From UBA6168 sp041752395 (lineage in GTDB: Bacteria; Bacteroidota; Bacteroidia; Chitinophagales; Saprospiraceae), in contig JBGSWN010000169.1 of the NCBI GenBank assembly GCA_041752395.1, forward strand, positions 1-8,411: a stretch of DNA of 8,411 bases, given 5' to 3'. A model generated the notes under the pieces. It did no database searches. It was not told the origin of the DNA and was given only the letters and a program-made list of their open reading frames with translations. Both the position numbers and the translations under genes were made by a program. The first letter of the stretch is position 1. Every line of letters begins with the position of its first letter. This document shows positions 1-7,200 of this stretch, one piece after another.

Positions 1-1442
1 AACTCACCGCCCATGAACAACAAATTCGTCCCGGGATGCGTCCACATATACCCGAACATGGCCCTAAGACCCGCAAAACGCATCCACTCGTCACCGGGCA
101 TTTTATCAATCAATGGGCCTTTGCCATGCACCACCTCATCGTGCGAAAGCGGCAACATGAAGTTTTCGGAGAAAGCATAAATCAAGCTAAAGGTCAGCTC
201 ATGGTGGTGGTCCTTGCGGTAAAGCGGGTCAAGCTGCACATATTTCAAGGTATCGTGCATCCAGCCCATCATCCATTTTTGGTCGAAGCCGAGGCCACCA
301 TCTGCCACGGGACGGCTAACGCTTGGCCAAGCCGTACTTTCTTCCGCAATCGTAACCACGTCCGGGTGGTCACGGTGTGCCATTTCGTTGAACTCCTTGA
401 AGAACGAAACCGCCTCCAGGTTCTCCCGGCCACCGTACATGTTCGGAATCCATTCGCCTTCCTTGCGGGAATAATCGAGGTAGAGCATAGAAGCCACGGC
501 ATCCACCCGAAGGCCGTCAATATGAAACTGCTCCAACCAGAACAGTGCATTGGAAATCAAGAAGCTGCGCACCTCCCAGCGACCATAGTTGAACACGGCG
601 CTTTTCCAGTCGGGGTGAAAACCCTTGCGTGGGTCGGCATGGTCATAGAGGTGCGTGCCGTCGAAATCGGCAAGGCCGTGGGCATCGTAGGGGAAATGCG
701 AAGGTACCCAATCGAGGATGACGCCGATGCCCGCTTGGTGAAAAGCATCCACCAACGCCATGAAATCTTCGGGTTTACCGAAGCGGCTGCTCGTGGCAAA
801 ATAGCCCGTAATCTGATAGCCCCAAGAAGGGAAATAAGGGTGCTCCATCACGGGCAAAAACTCGACGTGCGTGAAACCCATCTCCTTCACATACGGCACC
901 ATTTCATCTATCAACTCCAGGTAAGTGAAGGATTGCACCCCACCCTTCTTTTTGCGCCAGCTACCCAAATGCACTTCGTAAACGGAATACGGCTGTGGCT
1001 TTCCCGCTTTCTCCGCCCGTTCTTTCAGCCATTTTTCATCTTTCCATTCGTAAAATGGGTCCCAAACAATAGAGGCCGTGTTTGGCGGAATCTCCCAGTA
1101 ACGGGCGAAGGGGTCGCCTTTGCTCAACCGCCGCTTATCTTGTGCTTTGATGCTGTATTTGTACAAGGTGCCTTTGCCGATGCCGGGAATCCAGCCTTCC
1201 CAGATGCCAGTACCATCGGGGCGCAGGAAGAGTTTGTGCGTTTTTTCGCTCCAGAAATTGAAATTGCCAACGACGGAAACCTCCACGGCGCTCGGTGCCC
1301 AAACGGCGAAGAAAGTGCCCCATTCCCCATCCAACTGCATAGGATGGCTTCCAAGTTTGTTGTACAACCGGAAGTGTTTGCCAGCCCGAATCAATTCGAT
1401 GTCGAAATCCGTAAGGAGGGTATGTGGTTGGACGTTTTGCAT
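1..1442 (-). CDS. glgB: 1,4-alpha-glucan branching enzyme (5' part of gene, truncated by window edge)
   Basis: This cytoplasmic enzyme cuts alpha-1,4-glucan chains and re-attaches them through alpha-1,6 bonds, making the branches of glycogen. The visible 480 residues contain a CBM48-like beta domain (roughly 25-115, with FAVWAPSAVEVSVVGNFNFW) and then the GH13 barrel, starting near YSVYEVHLGSW (152-162). Catalytic landmarks are DWVPSHF (244-250), DGLRVDAV with the expected nucleophile D314, TIAEES with the acid/base E367, and SHDEVVHGK with D435. The 53- and 68-residue spacings between the three acids match E. coli GlgB. Translation stops at FMGGE at the window edge, so the rest of the barrel and the C-terminal beta domain lie outside. 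The ATG at 1442 is the only plausible start before an upstream in-frame stop. The protein begins close to the CBM48 domain, so it lacks the extra N1 domain of the E. coli enzyme, as in shorter GH13_9 forms. It is divergent from trxB. Confidence 0.97.
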   Translation of the reverse strand, partial: MQNVQPHTLLTDFDIELIRAGKHFRLYNKLGSHPMQLDGEWGTFFAVWAPSAVEVSVVGNFNFWSEKTHKLFLRPDGTGIWEGWIPGIGKGTLYKYSIKAQDKRRLSKGDPFARYWEIPPNTASIVWDPFYEWKDEKWLKERAEKAGKPQPYSVYEVHLGSWRKKKGGVQSFTYLELIDEMVPYVKEMGFTHVEFLPVMEHPYFPSWGYQITGYFATSSRFGKPEDFMALVDAFHQAGIGVILDWVPSHFPYDAHGLADFDGTHLYDHADPRKGFHPDWKSAVFNYGRWEVRSFLISNALFWLEQFHIDGLRVDAVASMLYLDYSRKEGEWIPNMYGGRENLEAVSFFKEFNEMAHRDHPDVVTIAEESTAWPSVSRPVADGGLGFDQKWMMGWMHDTLKYVQLDPLYRKDHHHELTFSLIYAFSENFMLPLSHDEVVHGKGPLIDKMPGDEWMRFAGLRAMFGYMWTHPGTNLLFMGGE

Positions 1443-1543
1443 CTCAATTGGATTGTTGTATTGTTGAATTGTTTGTTTGTTGGGAAAACAAGGTAGGCAC
1501 AGCTTCTTCGTATCAATCCAACATAGCTTCTCAATTCAACGAG

Positions 1544-1551
1544 CAAAGGTA
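1544..1551 (-). promoter_or_regulatory. Putative -7 promoter element for glgB
   Basis: The minus strand reads TACCTTTG here, an exact fit to the Bacteroidota -7 consensus TAnnTTTG, about 100 bases before the glgB start. No convincing -33 TTG/TTTG box was found at the usual distance, so the call rests on the -7 box and its position in a divergent intergenic region. Confidence 0.45.
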
Positions 1552-1662
1552 AAAAATTCGCCCAACTGGCAGGCAGGATTTGAAAACAAACCGTTTTGTG
1601 CCCTAAATCACCCGCACGGATTAATCTTTTCGAAACTTATTAGTGTTTCTAAGCGCTTTCAA

Positions 1663-1670
1663 TATTTTTG
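1663..1670 (+). promoter_or_regulatory. Putative -7 promoter element for trxB
   Basis: TATTTTTG matches the Bacteroidota -7 consensus TAnnTTTG and ends 48 bases before the trxB ATG, which would give a leader of about 40 bases. No clear -33 box is visible upstream. A run of T in an AT-rich region can produce this match by chance, so confidence is moderate. Confidence 0.45.
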
Positions 1671-1718
1671 CGACCCGAAAATTGACTGAATCACTCAATA
1701 ACTCAATATCACAATAAC

Positions 1719-2666
1719 ATGTCTGACAGCAAAATCCACAAGTGCATCATCATCGGCTCCGGCCCTGCTGGCTATTCTGCCGCCATTTACGCTGCTAGGG
1801 CGAACATGAGCCCCGTCCTCTTTACAGGCCCAGAACCCGGCGGACAACTCACAACCACCACGGAAGTCGAGAACTACGCTGGCTACCCAAATGGCATCAG
1901 CGGCCCCGACATGATGGAGGAGTTCAGGGCACAGGCCGAGCGTTTTGGCACCGAGGTGCGCTGGGAACTGATTTCAAAAGTGGATTTCAAGACGGGTGAA
2001 AAATACCACACCATCTGGAATGAAAGCGGTGAGGAATTCCATGCCTACACCATCATCATCGCCACAGGGGCCACTGCCAAGTACCTTGGCCTCGACTCCG
2101 AGAAGCGCCTGCTGAACAACGGCGTCAGCGCCTGTGCGGTCTGCGACGGCTTTTTCTACAAAGGAAAAGAAGTGGCAGTGGTCGGTGGCGGCGATACGGC
2201 GGCGGAAGAGGCGACCTACCTCGCCAAGCTTTGCCCGAAGGTTCACCTCCTCGTTAGGCGTGATGAGCTTCGTGCTTCGCAAATCATGCAGAAAAGGGTC
2301 TTCAACACGCCGAACATCGAAGTGCATTGGAACACCGAAACTGAAGAAGTGCTGGGCGATGAAAAGGTGAACGGCATCCGGGTGAAAAACCGGATTAGCC
2401 GTGAAACCAAGGTGCTTCCCGTGGAAGGCTTCTTCGTCGCCATCGGCCATAAGCCGAACACGGACATCTTCAAGGGCCTCCTCGATATGGATGAAACGGG
2501 CTACCTCGTTCCCGTGCCCGGCACTTCCAAGACCAATATCCCCGGTGTTTTTGCCAGCGGCGATGCAGCGGACAAGGTATATCGCCAAGCTATCACAGCA
2601 GCAGGTACCGGCTGTATGGCGGCGCTGGATGCGGAGCGGTATATGGTGGAGGAGGAGATTGGGTAG
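1719..2666 (+). CDS. trxB: Thioredoxin-disulfide reductase (NADPH, FAD)
   Basis: This enzyme uses NADPH and FAD to reduce thioredoxin, supplying the cytoplasmic thiol-reducing system. At 315 residues it has the usual length of low-molecular-weight bacterial TrxB. The N-terminal FAD-binding Rossmann motif is GSGPAG (13-18), followed by GGQLTTTTEVENYAGYP (41-57). The redox-active pair is C139-A-V-C142 in the ACAVCDGFF segment. The NADPH-binding fold begins at VVGGGDTAAEEA (154-165), with VRRDELRAS (179-187) as the phosphate-binding stretch. The C-terminal FAD motif GVFASGDAAD spans 276-285. All catalytic and cofactor motifs are intact. The ATG at 1719 places the Rossmann motif at the expected distance from the N-terminus and follows a promoter-like element. 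The gene appears monocistronic: it is divergent from glgB and followed closely by a hairpin. Confidence 0.97.
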   Translation: MSDSKIHKCIIIGSGPAGYSAAIYAARANMSPVLFTGPEPGGQLTTTTEVENYAGYPNGISGPDMMEEFRAQAERFGTEVRWELISKVDFKTGEKYHTIWNESGEEFHAYTIIIATGATAKYLGLDSEKRLLNNGVSACAVCDGFFYKGKEVAVVGGGDTAAEEATYLAKLCPKVHLLVRRDELRASQIMQKRVFNTPNIEVHWNTETEEVLGDEKVNGIRVKNRISRETKVLPVEGFFVAIGHKPNTDIFKGLLDMDETGYLVPVPGTSKTNIPGVFASGDAADKVYRQAITAAGTGCMAALDAERYMVEEEIG

Positions 2667-2674
2667 TTTGTGAA

Positions 2675-2708
2675 ATTTAGGCGGTAACTTGAAGTTACCC
2701 GCCTAAAT
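2675..2708 (+). terminator. Hairpin after trxB, probable terminator
   Basis: ATTTAGGCGG-TAACTT (2675-2690) pairs with AAGTTACCCGCCTAAAT (2692-2708), a stem of about 15 pairs with one bulged C and a very tight loop. It begins 8 bases after the trxB stop. There is no uninterrupted T tract right after it (ACAAAAAG-like sequence, then GTTTTTGA about 12 bases on), so it may act as an imperfect terminator or an mRNA 3'-end stabiliser. Confidence 0.6.
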
Positions 2709-2732
2709 CAAAAAGTATATGTTTTTGATGGT

Positions 2733-2807
2733 ACACAGATTTAACGGATTAAACAGATTTACGCTGATTTAAACTGTGTGAATCTGTTTAATCCGTTAAA
2801 TCTGTGT
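2733..2807. repeat. Perfect 27-bp inverted repeat with 21-bp spacer
   Basis: The arm at 2733-2759 (starts ACACAGATTTAACGG, ends TTAAACAGATT) is exactly complementary to 2781-2807 (ends CGTTAAATCTGTGT). The spacer at 2760-2780 contains TACGCTGATTTAAAC, itself resembling the CAGATTTA units in the arms, so the element seems built from short related words. No coding potential is apparent. It lies between two convergent transcription units, each already with its own hairpin. It could be a dispersed intergenic palindrome or a miniature mobile element; the window holds only one copy, so mobility is inference. Confidence 0.8.
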
Positions 2808-2833
2808 CCTATCCTATTACGTAAGCAAAGTAA

Positions 2834-2865
2834 AAAGGTGACGCTTAACCCTAGGCATCACCTTT
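2834..2865 (-). terminator. Rho-independent-type terminator of the FN3 protein gene
   Basis: On the minus strand, AAAGGTGA-T-GC (2865-2855) pairs with GC-G-TCACCTTT (2844-2834), with one mismatch, and the stem runs into a T stretch (2836-2832). It lies 24 bases beyond the stop codon of the minus-strand gene ending at 2889, the right place and orientation to end that transcript. Confidence 0.65.
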
Positions 2866-2888
2866 GAAAGCATATACAACATGACCCA

Positions 2889-3503
2889 TCATGCCATCAT
2901 AATAGATTTTTCATCGCTCCAATCGCTTTCTACTGTGGAACCAATGGCACGCACCCGGAAAGCCACCTCAACGCCAGGTACATATCCACCCATTTTCTTT
3001 TTTACACTTTTGCAGTAAGTCCCATTTTGCCAAGTAAGGCCTCCATCCACGGAGGATTCTATGGCATAGGATATGACACCACGGCGATACGTCCATACCA
3101 GTTTTACGGTACCACTGTTTACGGTGCGCAAAATATCCGTTATCAATGGTTTTTCAATGGATTCAACGGGTGCTGGTGTTGCTTTCATGGGAAGCCCTGA
3201 AGCTATGGCCAAATTGGTATCCTTCCCGTCACAGAGTATATTTACTTTCATGGCTATCTTATATAGCTTAGCCATCGTTTCATTTCGCTTGATGTTTTTG
3301 TCATCAATCTTCAGGGAGTCACCACCTGCGGCTGCACTGGCTAATACCTGCCATTCATTATAAAGTGTGTTTAATTCTACTAAATCCTCCCTTAATGAAT
3401 CAAACCGTGCATCCAAGCCCATTGCCTTACTGGCGTCACGCACCAATTTGGCTTGTTTTGCTTCTGCCCAACGCATGAACACATAAATAATTAGCATTTT
3501 CAT
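2889..3503 (-). CDS. Small protein with C-terminal fibronectin type III domain, function unknown
   Basis: The 204-residue product has two parts. Residues about 1-105 are predicted mostly helical (LREDLVELNTLYNEWQVLA, then IKRNETMAKLYKIAMKVNIL) with no recognised catalytic motif. A short linker rich in proline and alanine (GLPMKATPAPVES, about 104-116) follows. Residues about 117-204 form an FN3-like beta domain with KLVWTYRRGVISYAIESS, GGLTW, then GVEVAFRVRAIGS and SDWSDEKS near the end. This layout, helical half plus PAPV linker plus one FN3 domain, matches a family of about 200-residue hypothetical proteins I know from Bacteroidota, recalled rather than searched. There is no clear signal peptide: the start MKMLIIYVFMRW is hydrophobic but short and without a cleavage site, so a cytoplasmic location is likelier. 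The ATG at 3503 follows an AT-rich stretch; a second ATG two codons later is an alternative. It stands alone, with its own terminator. Confidence 0.8.
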   Translation of the reverse strand: MKMLIIYVFMRWAEAKQAKLVRDASKAMGLDARFDSLREDLVELNTLYNEWQVLASAAAGGDSLKIDDKNIKRNETMAKLYKIAMKVNILCDGKDTNLAIASGLPMKATPAPVESIEKPLITDILRTVNSGTVKLVWTYRRGVISYAIESSVDGGLTWQNGTYCKSVKKKMGGYVPGVEVAFRVRAIGSTVESDWSDEKSIMMA

Positions 3504-3780
3504 ATAAAATGGTATTTAAAGCTGGTTGGCCTTTCCCATGAGCACCGAGCCTCCGTGGATATTAGTTGACGAGAAGCTATGATGGCCCTAGGGAGTGAAC
3601 CTCCCAGACTAGGTTACGATATTTGGCTCTTTTTTGTTTTACTTTTAAAAAAACACCAGTATAAAATTGATTGCTCATTATGAGCCAAAAACCGTGCAAA
3701 AAACTGTTAAAATAGCCCGATTCCTGAAAATATATTTTTACAACACCCAATATACGTTGTTTTCTTAAAATTGCATGTCT

Positions 3781-3990
3781 GCATACACCGATTTTGATAT
3801 GGTTATTGGTGTTTTCAATGCTGCATACGGTGATTTTGATAGGGTTATTACCGCTTGCGATACTACTGACAACAATTTTGATAATGGTTTGAACTTGCGC
3901 AATATTGCAAGCAATGATTTTGATACTACACCTGCCTTGCGCAATAATGCAACAGGCAATTTCCAAGTGATTATCGTCCATCTTCACCCT
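3781..3990. repeat. Degenerate 42-bp tandem repeat, five units
   Basis: Units start at 3781, 3823, 3865, 3907 and 3949. The best conserved core is GATTTTGAT (exact at 3790, 3832 and 3916; AATTTTGAT at 3874; AATTTCCAA at 3958), exactly 42 bases apart each time. Units 3 and 4 also share TTGCGCAATA at 3895 and 3937. Since 42 is a multiple of three, several frames stay open and give 14-residue repeats. The plus frame from an ATG at 3775 (107 codons, to 4098) gives AYTDFDMVIGVFNA-like units. A minus frame ending near 3765 gives units with a recurring SKS (ITLSKS, ITISKS), but lacks an ATG and has a stop upstream. I cannot tell whether any frame is expressed. Confidence 0.75.
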
Positions 3991-4130
3991 GCTTCTACCT
4001 TCCGTAATGCTGAAAATGTGAATCGCAGGGTCGTGGATGCTTTTTTCAAACTTGCTTTTGCCTTTCGTGTGTTGAAGATTTGGGATGCTTGGGCTTGAGG
4101 AATGAAGGCGCAGGTATTGCACGCTTCCAG

Positions 4131-4174
4131 CCCATCCCCCTTTCTTCCCTATTTTTTCAAGGCGAGGGGATGGG
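4131..4174. repeat. GC-rich inverted repeat upstream of the restriction-modification gene
   Basis: CCCATCCCC (4131-4139) is perfectly complementary to GGGGATGGG (4166-4174), with a 26-base T- and C-rich spacer. It lies 17 bases before the promoter-like box of the next gene. The GGGATGGG word also occurs in the palindromic segment inside that gene near 6337, suggesting both are decayed members of one repeat family. Confidence 0.6.
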
Positions 4175-4191
4175 ATTATGGATTGTTGGGA

Positions 4192-4199
4192 TATATTTG
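4192..4199 (+). promoter_or_regulatory. Putative -7 promoter element of the restriction-modification gene
   Basis: TATATTTG matches the Bacteroidota -7 consensus TAnnTTTG. It ends 34 bases before the ATG at 4234, giving a short leader of roughly 25-30 bases. This supports the 4234 start over the upstream in-frame ATG at 4102, which would place the promoter inside the gene. No clear -33 box was seen. Confidence 0.5.
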
Positions 4200-4233
4200 C
4201 ACCACAACGCTTTTCAACGCAAACACGAAACGA

Positions 4234-7200
4234 ATGACCCTCAAGTTCCTCCCATTCAAGGCGACACTCAACAAAGCCTATCAGAAGCTGAAGCCCACCC
4301 GCTCGGAGATGGAGCGCTTTAAGTCTGGCTTGGTGAAGCTGCTCGATAACATTGACCACAGCGAGAGCGAGGAGAACCACAAATTCCACCTACAGAATTT
4401 CCTCAACGAAGTCTGGTACAAAGACGCCCACCTCATTGCCCCGAAGGGGAACATTGATTTGGTGATACACGAGGAGCGCAGCGCCCAAAGCCCGGCGGTG
4501 GTGTTATTCGAGGTGAAGCGGGAACGCAACCTCGGCGAGATGATTCGCCCAGATAGCCCCAACGCCAAGGCCCTTCACGAACTGATACTCTACTACCTGC
4601 GGGAGCGGGTGAACGCTGGCAATATCTACGTCAAGCACCTCGTCATTACGAACATCTATGATTGGTATATCTTCGACGGGGCGACCTTCGACCGCCTTTT
4701 TTACCAAAACAAAAAACTGTTAAAGGACTATGACCGCTGGCGCAATGACCAGACGGTGCTGCATACGACCGATTTTTTCTACAAGGACATTGCGAAGCGG
4801 TATTTGGAGGAGATGGCAGAGGAATTGGTGGCGGCGCATTTCAATTTGAAGGAGTATTTGCGGTATTTGCCAATGACCGCTGCGTCGTTGCCCCTGACCC
4901 CTAAAGGGGAACCCACTGACGCACACTTATCGGAACTCCAAAATAGGCAATCAACCACGGGAGGAACAAATACAGGTTCCCCTTTAGGGGTCAGGGGCAA
5001 CGACAAGAAAGGGGAACCCACAGACGCACACTTATCGGAACTCCAAATTAGGCAATCAACCACGGGAGGAACAAATACAGGTTCCCCTTTAGGGGTCAGG
5101 GGCAACGACGACAAACCGCTCATCCCCCTCTTCAAAATCCTAAGCCCGCAGCACCTGCTGCGACTGCCGTTCGCCAACGACAGCAATTCGCTGAACGAGG
5201 GTTTTTACCGGGAGCTGCTCTACCTCATCGGCTTGGAGGAGGAAAAAGAGGGCGGCAAGAAGCTGATACGCCGCTGCGCAACGGAGCGGCGGCATTCGGG
5301 GTCGCTGCTGGAGAACACCATTAATATCATACAGTACGAAGACCGGATGCGGCACGTCAGGAGCAACGACGTGTTTGAGGTGGGGCTGGAGCTTTGCATC
5401 ACTTGGGTGAACCGCCTGCTGTTCCTCAAGCTGCTCGAATCGCAGTTGGTAAAATACCACGGCGGCCTGAGCGGCGGCGGGGCGGACTACCGCTTCCTGA
5501 CCTCAAAACTGCTAAAAGACTTCGACGGGCTGAACAAGCTCTTCTTCCAAGTGCTGGCCGGAAAGGTGGAGAACCGTCCGGCGGCGGTGCTGGACAGCTT
5601 CGCCAAAGTGCCTTACCTCAATAGTTCGCTCTTTGAAATCACGGAGATGGAAGGCGCCGCCATCCGCATCAACAGCCTGGAGGACGAACTGACGCTGCCC
5701 CTGCACCCGAAGTCGGTGCTGCGCAACAGCGGCAGCAAAGGGGAGGCGCCACCCATGGCGGCGCTGCATTATATCTTCGCCTTTCTGGATGCCTACGACT
5801 TCGCCTCGGAAGGCGGCGAGGAGGTGCAGGAGGAAAACAAGGCGCTCATCAACGCTAGCGTGCTGGGCCTCATCTTCGAGAAGATAAACGGCTACCGGGA
5901 CGGCTCCTTCTTCACCCCCGGCTTCATCACGATGTACATGTGCCGGGAGACGGTGCGCAGGGCTGTGATGCAGAAGTTCAACCAGCACTACGGGATTGAC
6001 TGCGCCGACTTTGGCGACCTCTGCAACTTCACCGCTAAGCATTATAAAAAGGAGGACGTGCTGGCCAACAACCGCCTCGTGAACAGCCTGCGAATCTGCG
6101 ACCCCGCCGTGGGCAGCGGCCACTTCCTCGTGTCGGCACTGAACGAACTGATAGCGGTGAAGTCGGAACTGGGCATACTGGCCGATGCCGATGGCAACGT
6201 GCTGCGGGGCTATGCCGCCACCGTGGAGAACGATGAACTGGTGGTGACCTGCAACGATGGGCAAGACCTCTTTGAATACCGCACCCCCCGACCCCCTAAA
6301 GAGGGAGATAGCCCCCAGTCTAACTCCCCTTTTAAGGGATGGGGGGGCGAGGCCCAGAAAGTGCAGGAAACCATTTTCCATGAAAAACAGACCCTCATCG
6401 AGAATTGCCTCTTTGGGGTGGACATCAACCCGAATTCGGTGAAAATCTGTCGGCTCCGGCTTTGGATTGAACTCTTGAAAAACACCTATTATATAGGTGG
6501 CACGGACGCTGGGGGCTTGGAGACGCTGCCGAATATTGACATCAATATAAAAGTGGGAAATTCGCTCATCAGCCGCTTTGCGCTGGATACCGACCTGAGC
6601 AAGGTGGTGAAAAGCAAGAACGAGATTCAGGACTACCGCCGCTATGTGCAGGAATACCACCATGCCACCGACAAGGACACGAAGCGGGGCTTGTTGGCGA
6701 TGATTGAAAAACTAAAGGGCGACTTCCGCACGGAGATTCACCGTAATGACAAGCTGAACAAGCAGAAGTCGAAACTGGCGGGGGAACTCTACAACCTGAC
6801 GCAGCAGGGCAGCCTCTTCGGGATGACGGAAGCGGAGGCCAAAAAGCGCAAAACCGAGGCCGACAAACTGGAAAAGGAACTGGAGAAACTGGAAACGCAG
6901 ATAATGGCGATACAAGAAAACAAGATTTACGAGAATGCCTTCGAGTGGCGGTTTGAGTTCCCGGAAGTGCTGGATGCGGAAGGGAAGTTTGTGGGGTTTG
7001 ATGTGGTGGTGGGGAATCCGCCGTATGACGTATTGGAGAAAGAAAGAAATGAACCCTTAGCTCCACATAAAAGTTTATTAGATTTTGCAAATGCTAACGA
7101 AGAATATTTACCAGTTTTAGGTGGAAAATTAAATATTTATCGGTTGTTTATTGCAAAGGCTTTGCGACTATTAAAGGGCAACGGAGAATTTAATTTTATA

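Larger units (their letters stand above)
3504..4233. other. Long stretch without a convincing gene
   Basis: This 730-bp stretch separates the divergent FN3 protein and restriction-modification genes. Its left part is AT-rich, with short palindromes: GGGAG-TGAAC-CTCCC at 3591-3605, inside a wider CCTA/TAGG pairing, and GCTCATTATGAGC at 3673-3685. The middle holds the 42-bp degenerate tandem repeat and the right end a GC-rich inverted repeat plus a promoter-like box. Open frames cross the repeats on both strands but none shows a recognisable protein. I saw no tRNA, rRNA or CRISPR-type array. Confidence 0.6.

Noticed and set aside
36..1496. Plus-strand open frame of 486 codons
   Set aside because: It lies antisense to glgB, whose minus-strand frame has intact catalytic motifs with E. 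coli-like spacing; the plus translation shows no recognisable domain.
1477..1689. Plus-strand 70-codon frame between glgB and trxB
   Set aside because: It covers both promoter-like boxes of the divergent region and its translation resembles no protein family I know.
1974..2588. Minus-strand 204-codon frame inside trxB
   Set aside because: It is a shadow of trxB, which is intact with all cofactor and redox motifs.
3591..3605. Structured leader or riboswitch upstream of the FN3 gene
   Set aside because: Only a short GGGAG/CTCCC hairpin with a weak outer stem is visible about 90 bases before the start; no known riboswitch pattern can be supported.
4102..4233. Upstream in-frame ATG at 4102 as the start of the restriction-modification protein
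   Set aside because: The 44 extra codons look non-coding, cross an inverted repeat and contain the promoter-like TATATTTG; the ATG at 4234 begins a typical N-terminus (MTLKFLPFKATLNKAY).
3577..4389. Minus-strand open frame of 270 codons across the 42-bp repeats
   Set aside because: It starts inside the restriction-modification gene on the opposite strand and crosses the repeats and the GC-rich palindrome; the translation is a mixture with no recognisable domain.
4903..5112. CRISPR-like array from two near-identical units
   Set aside because: There are only two long contiguous units with no variable spacers, and they are read in frame within a protein gene.
5512..6663. Minus-strand open frame of 383 codons
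   Set aside because: It is antisense to the methyltransferase core and arises from the GC-rich codon usage there; it has no recognised motifs.
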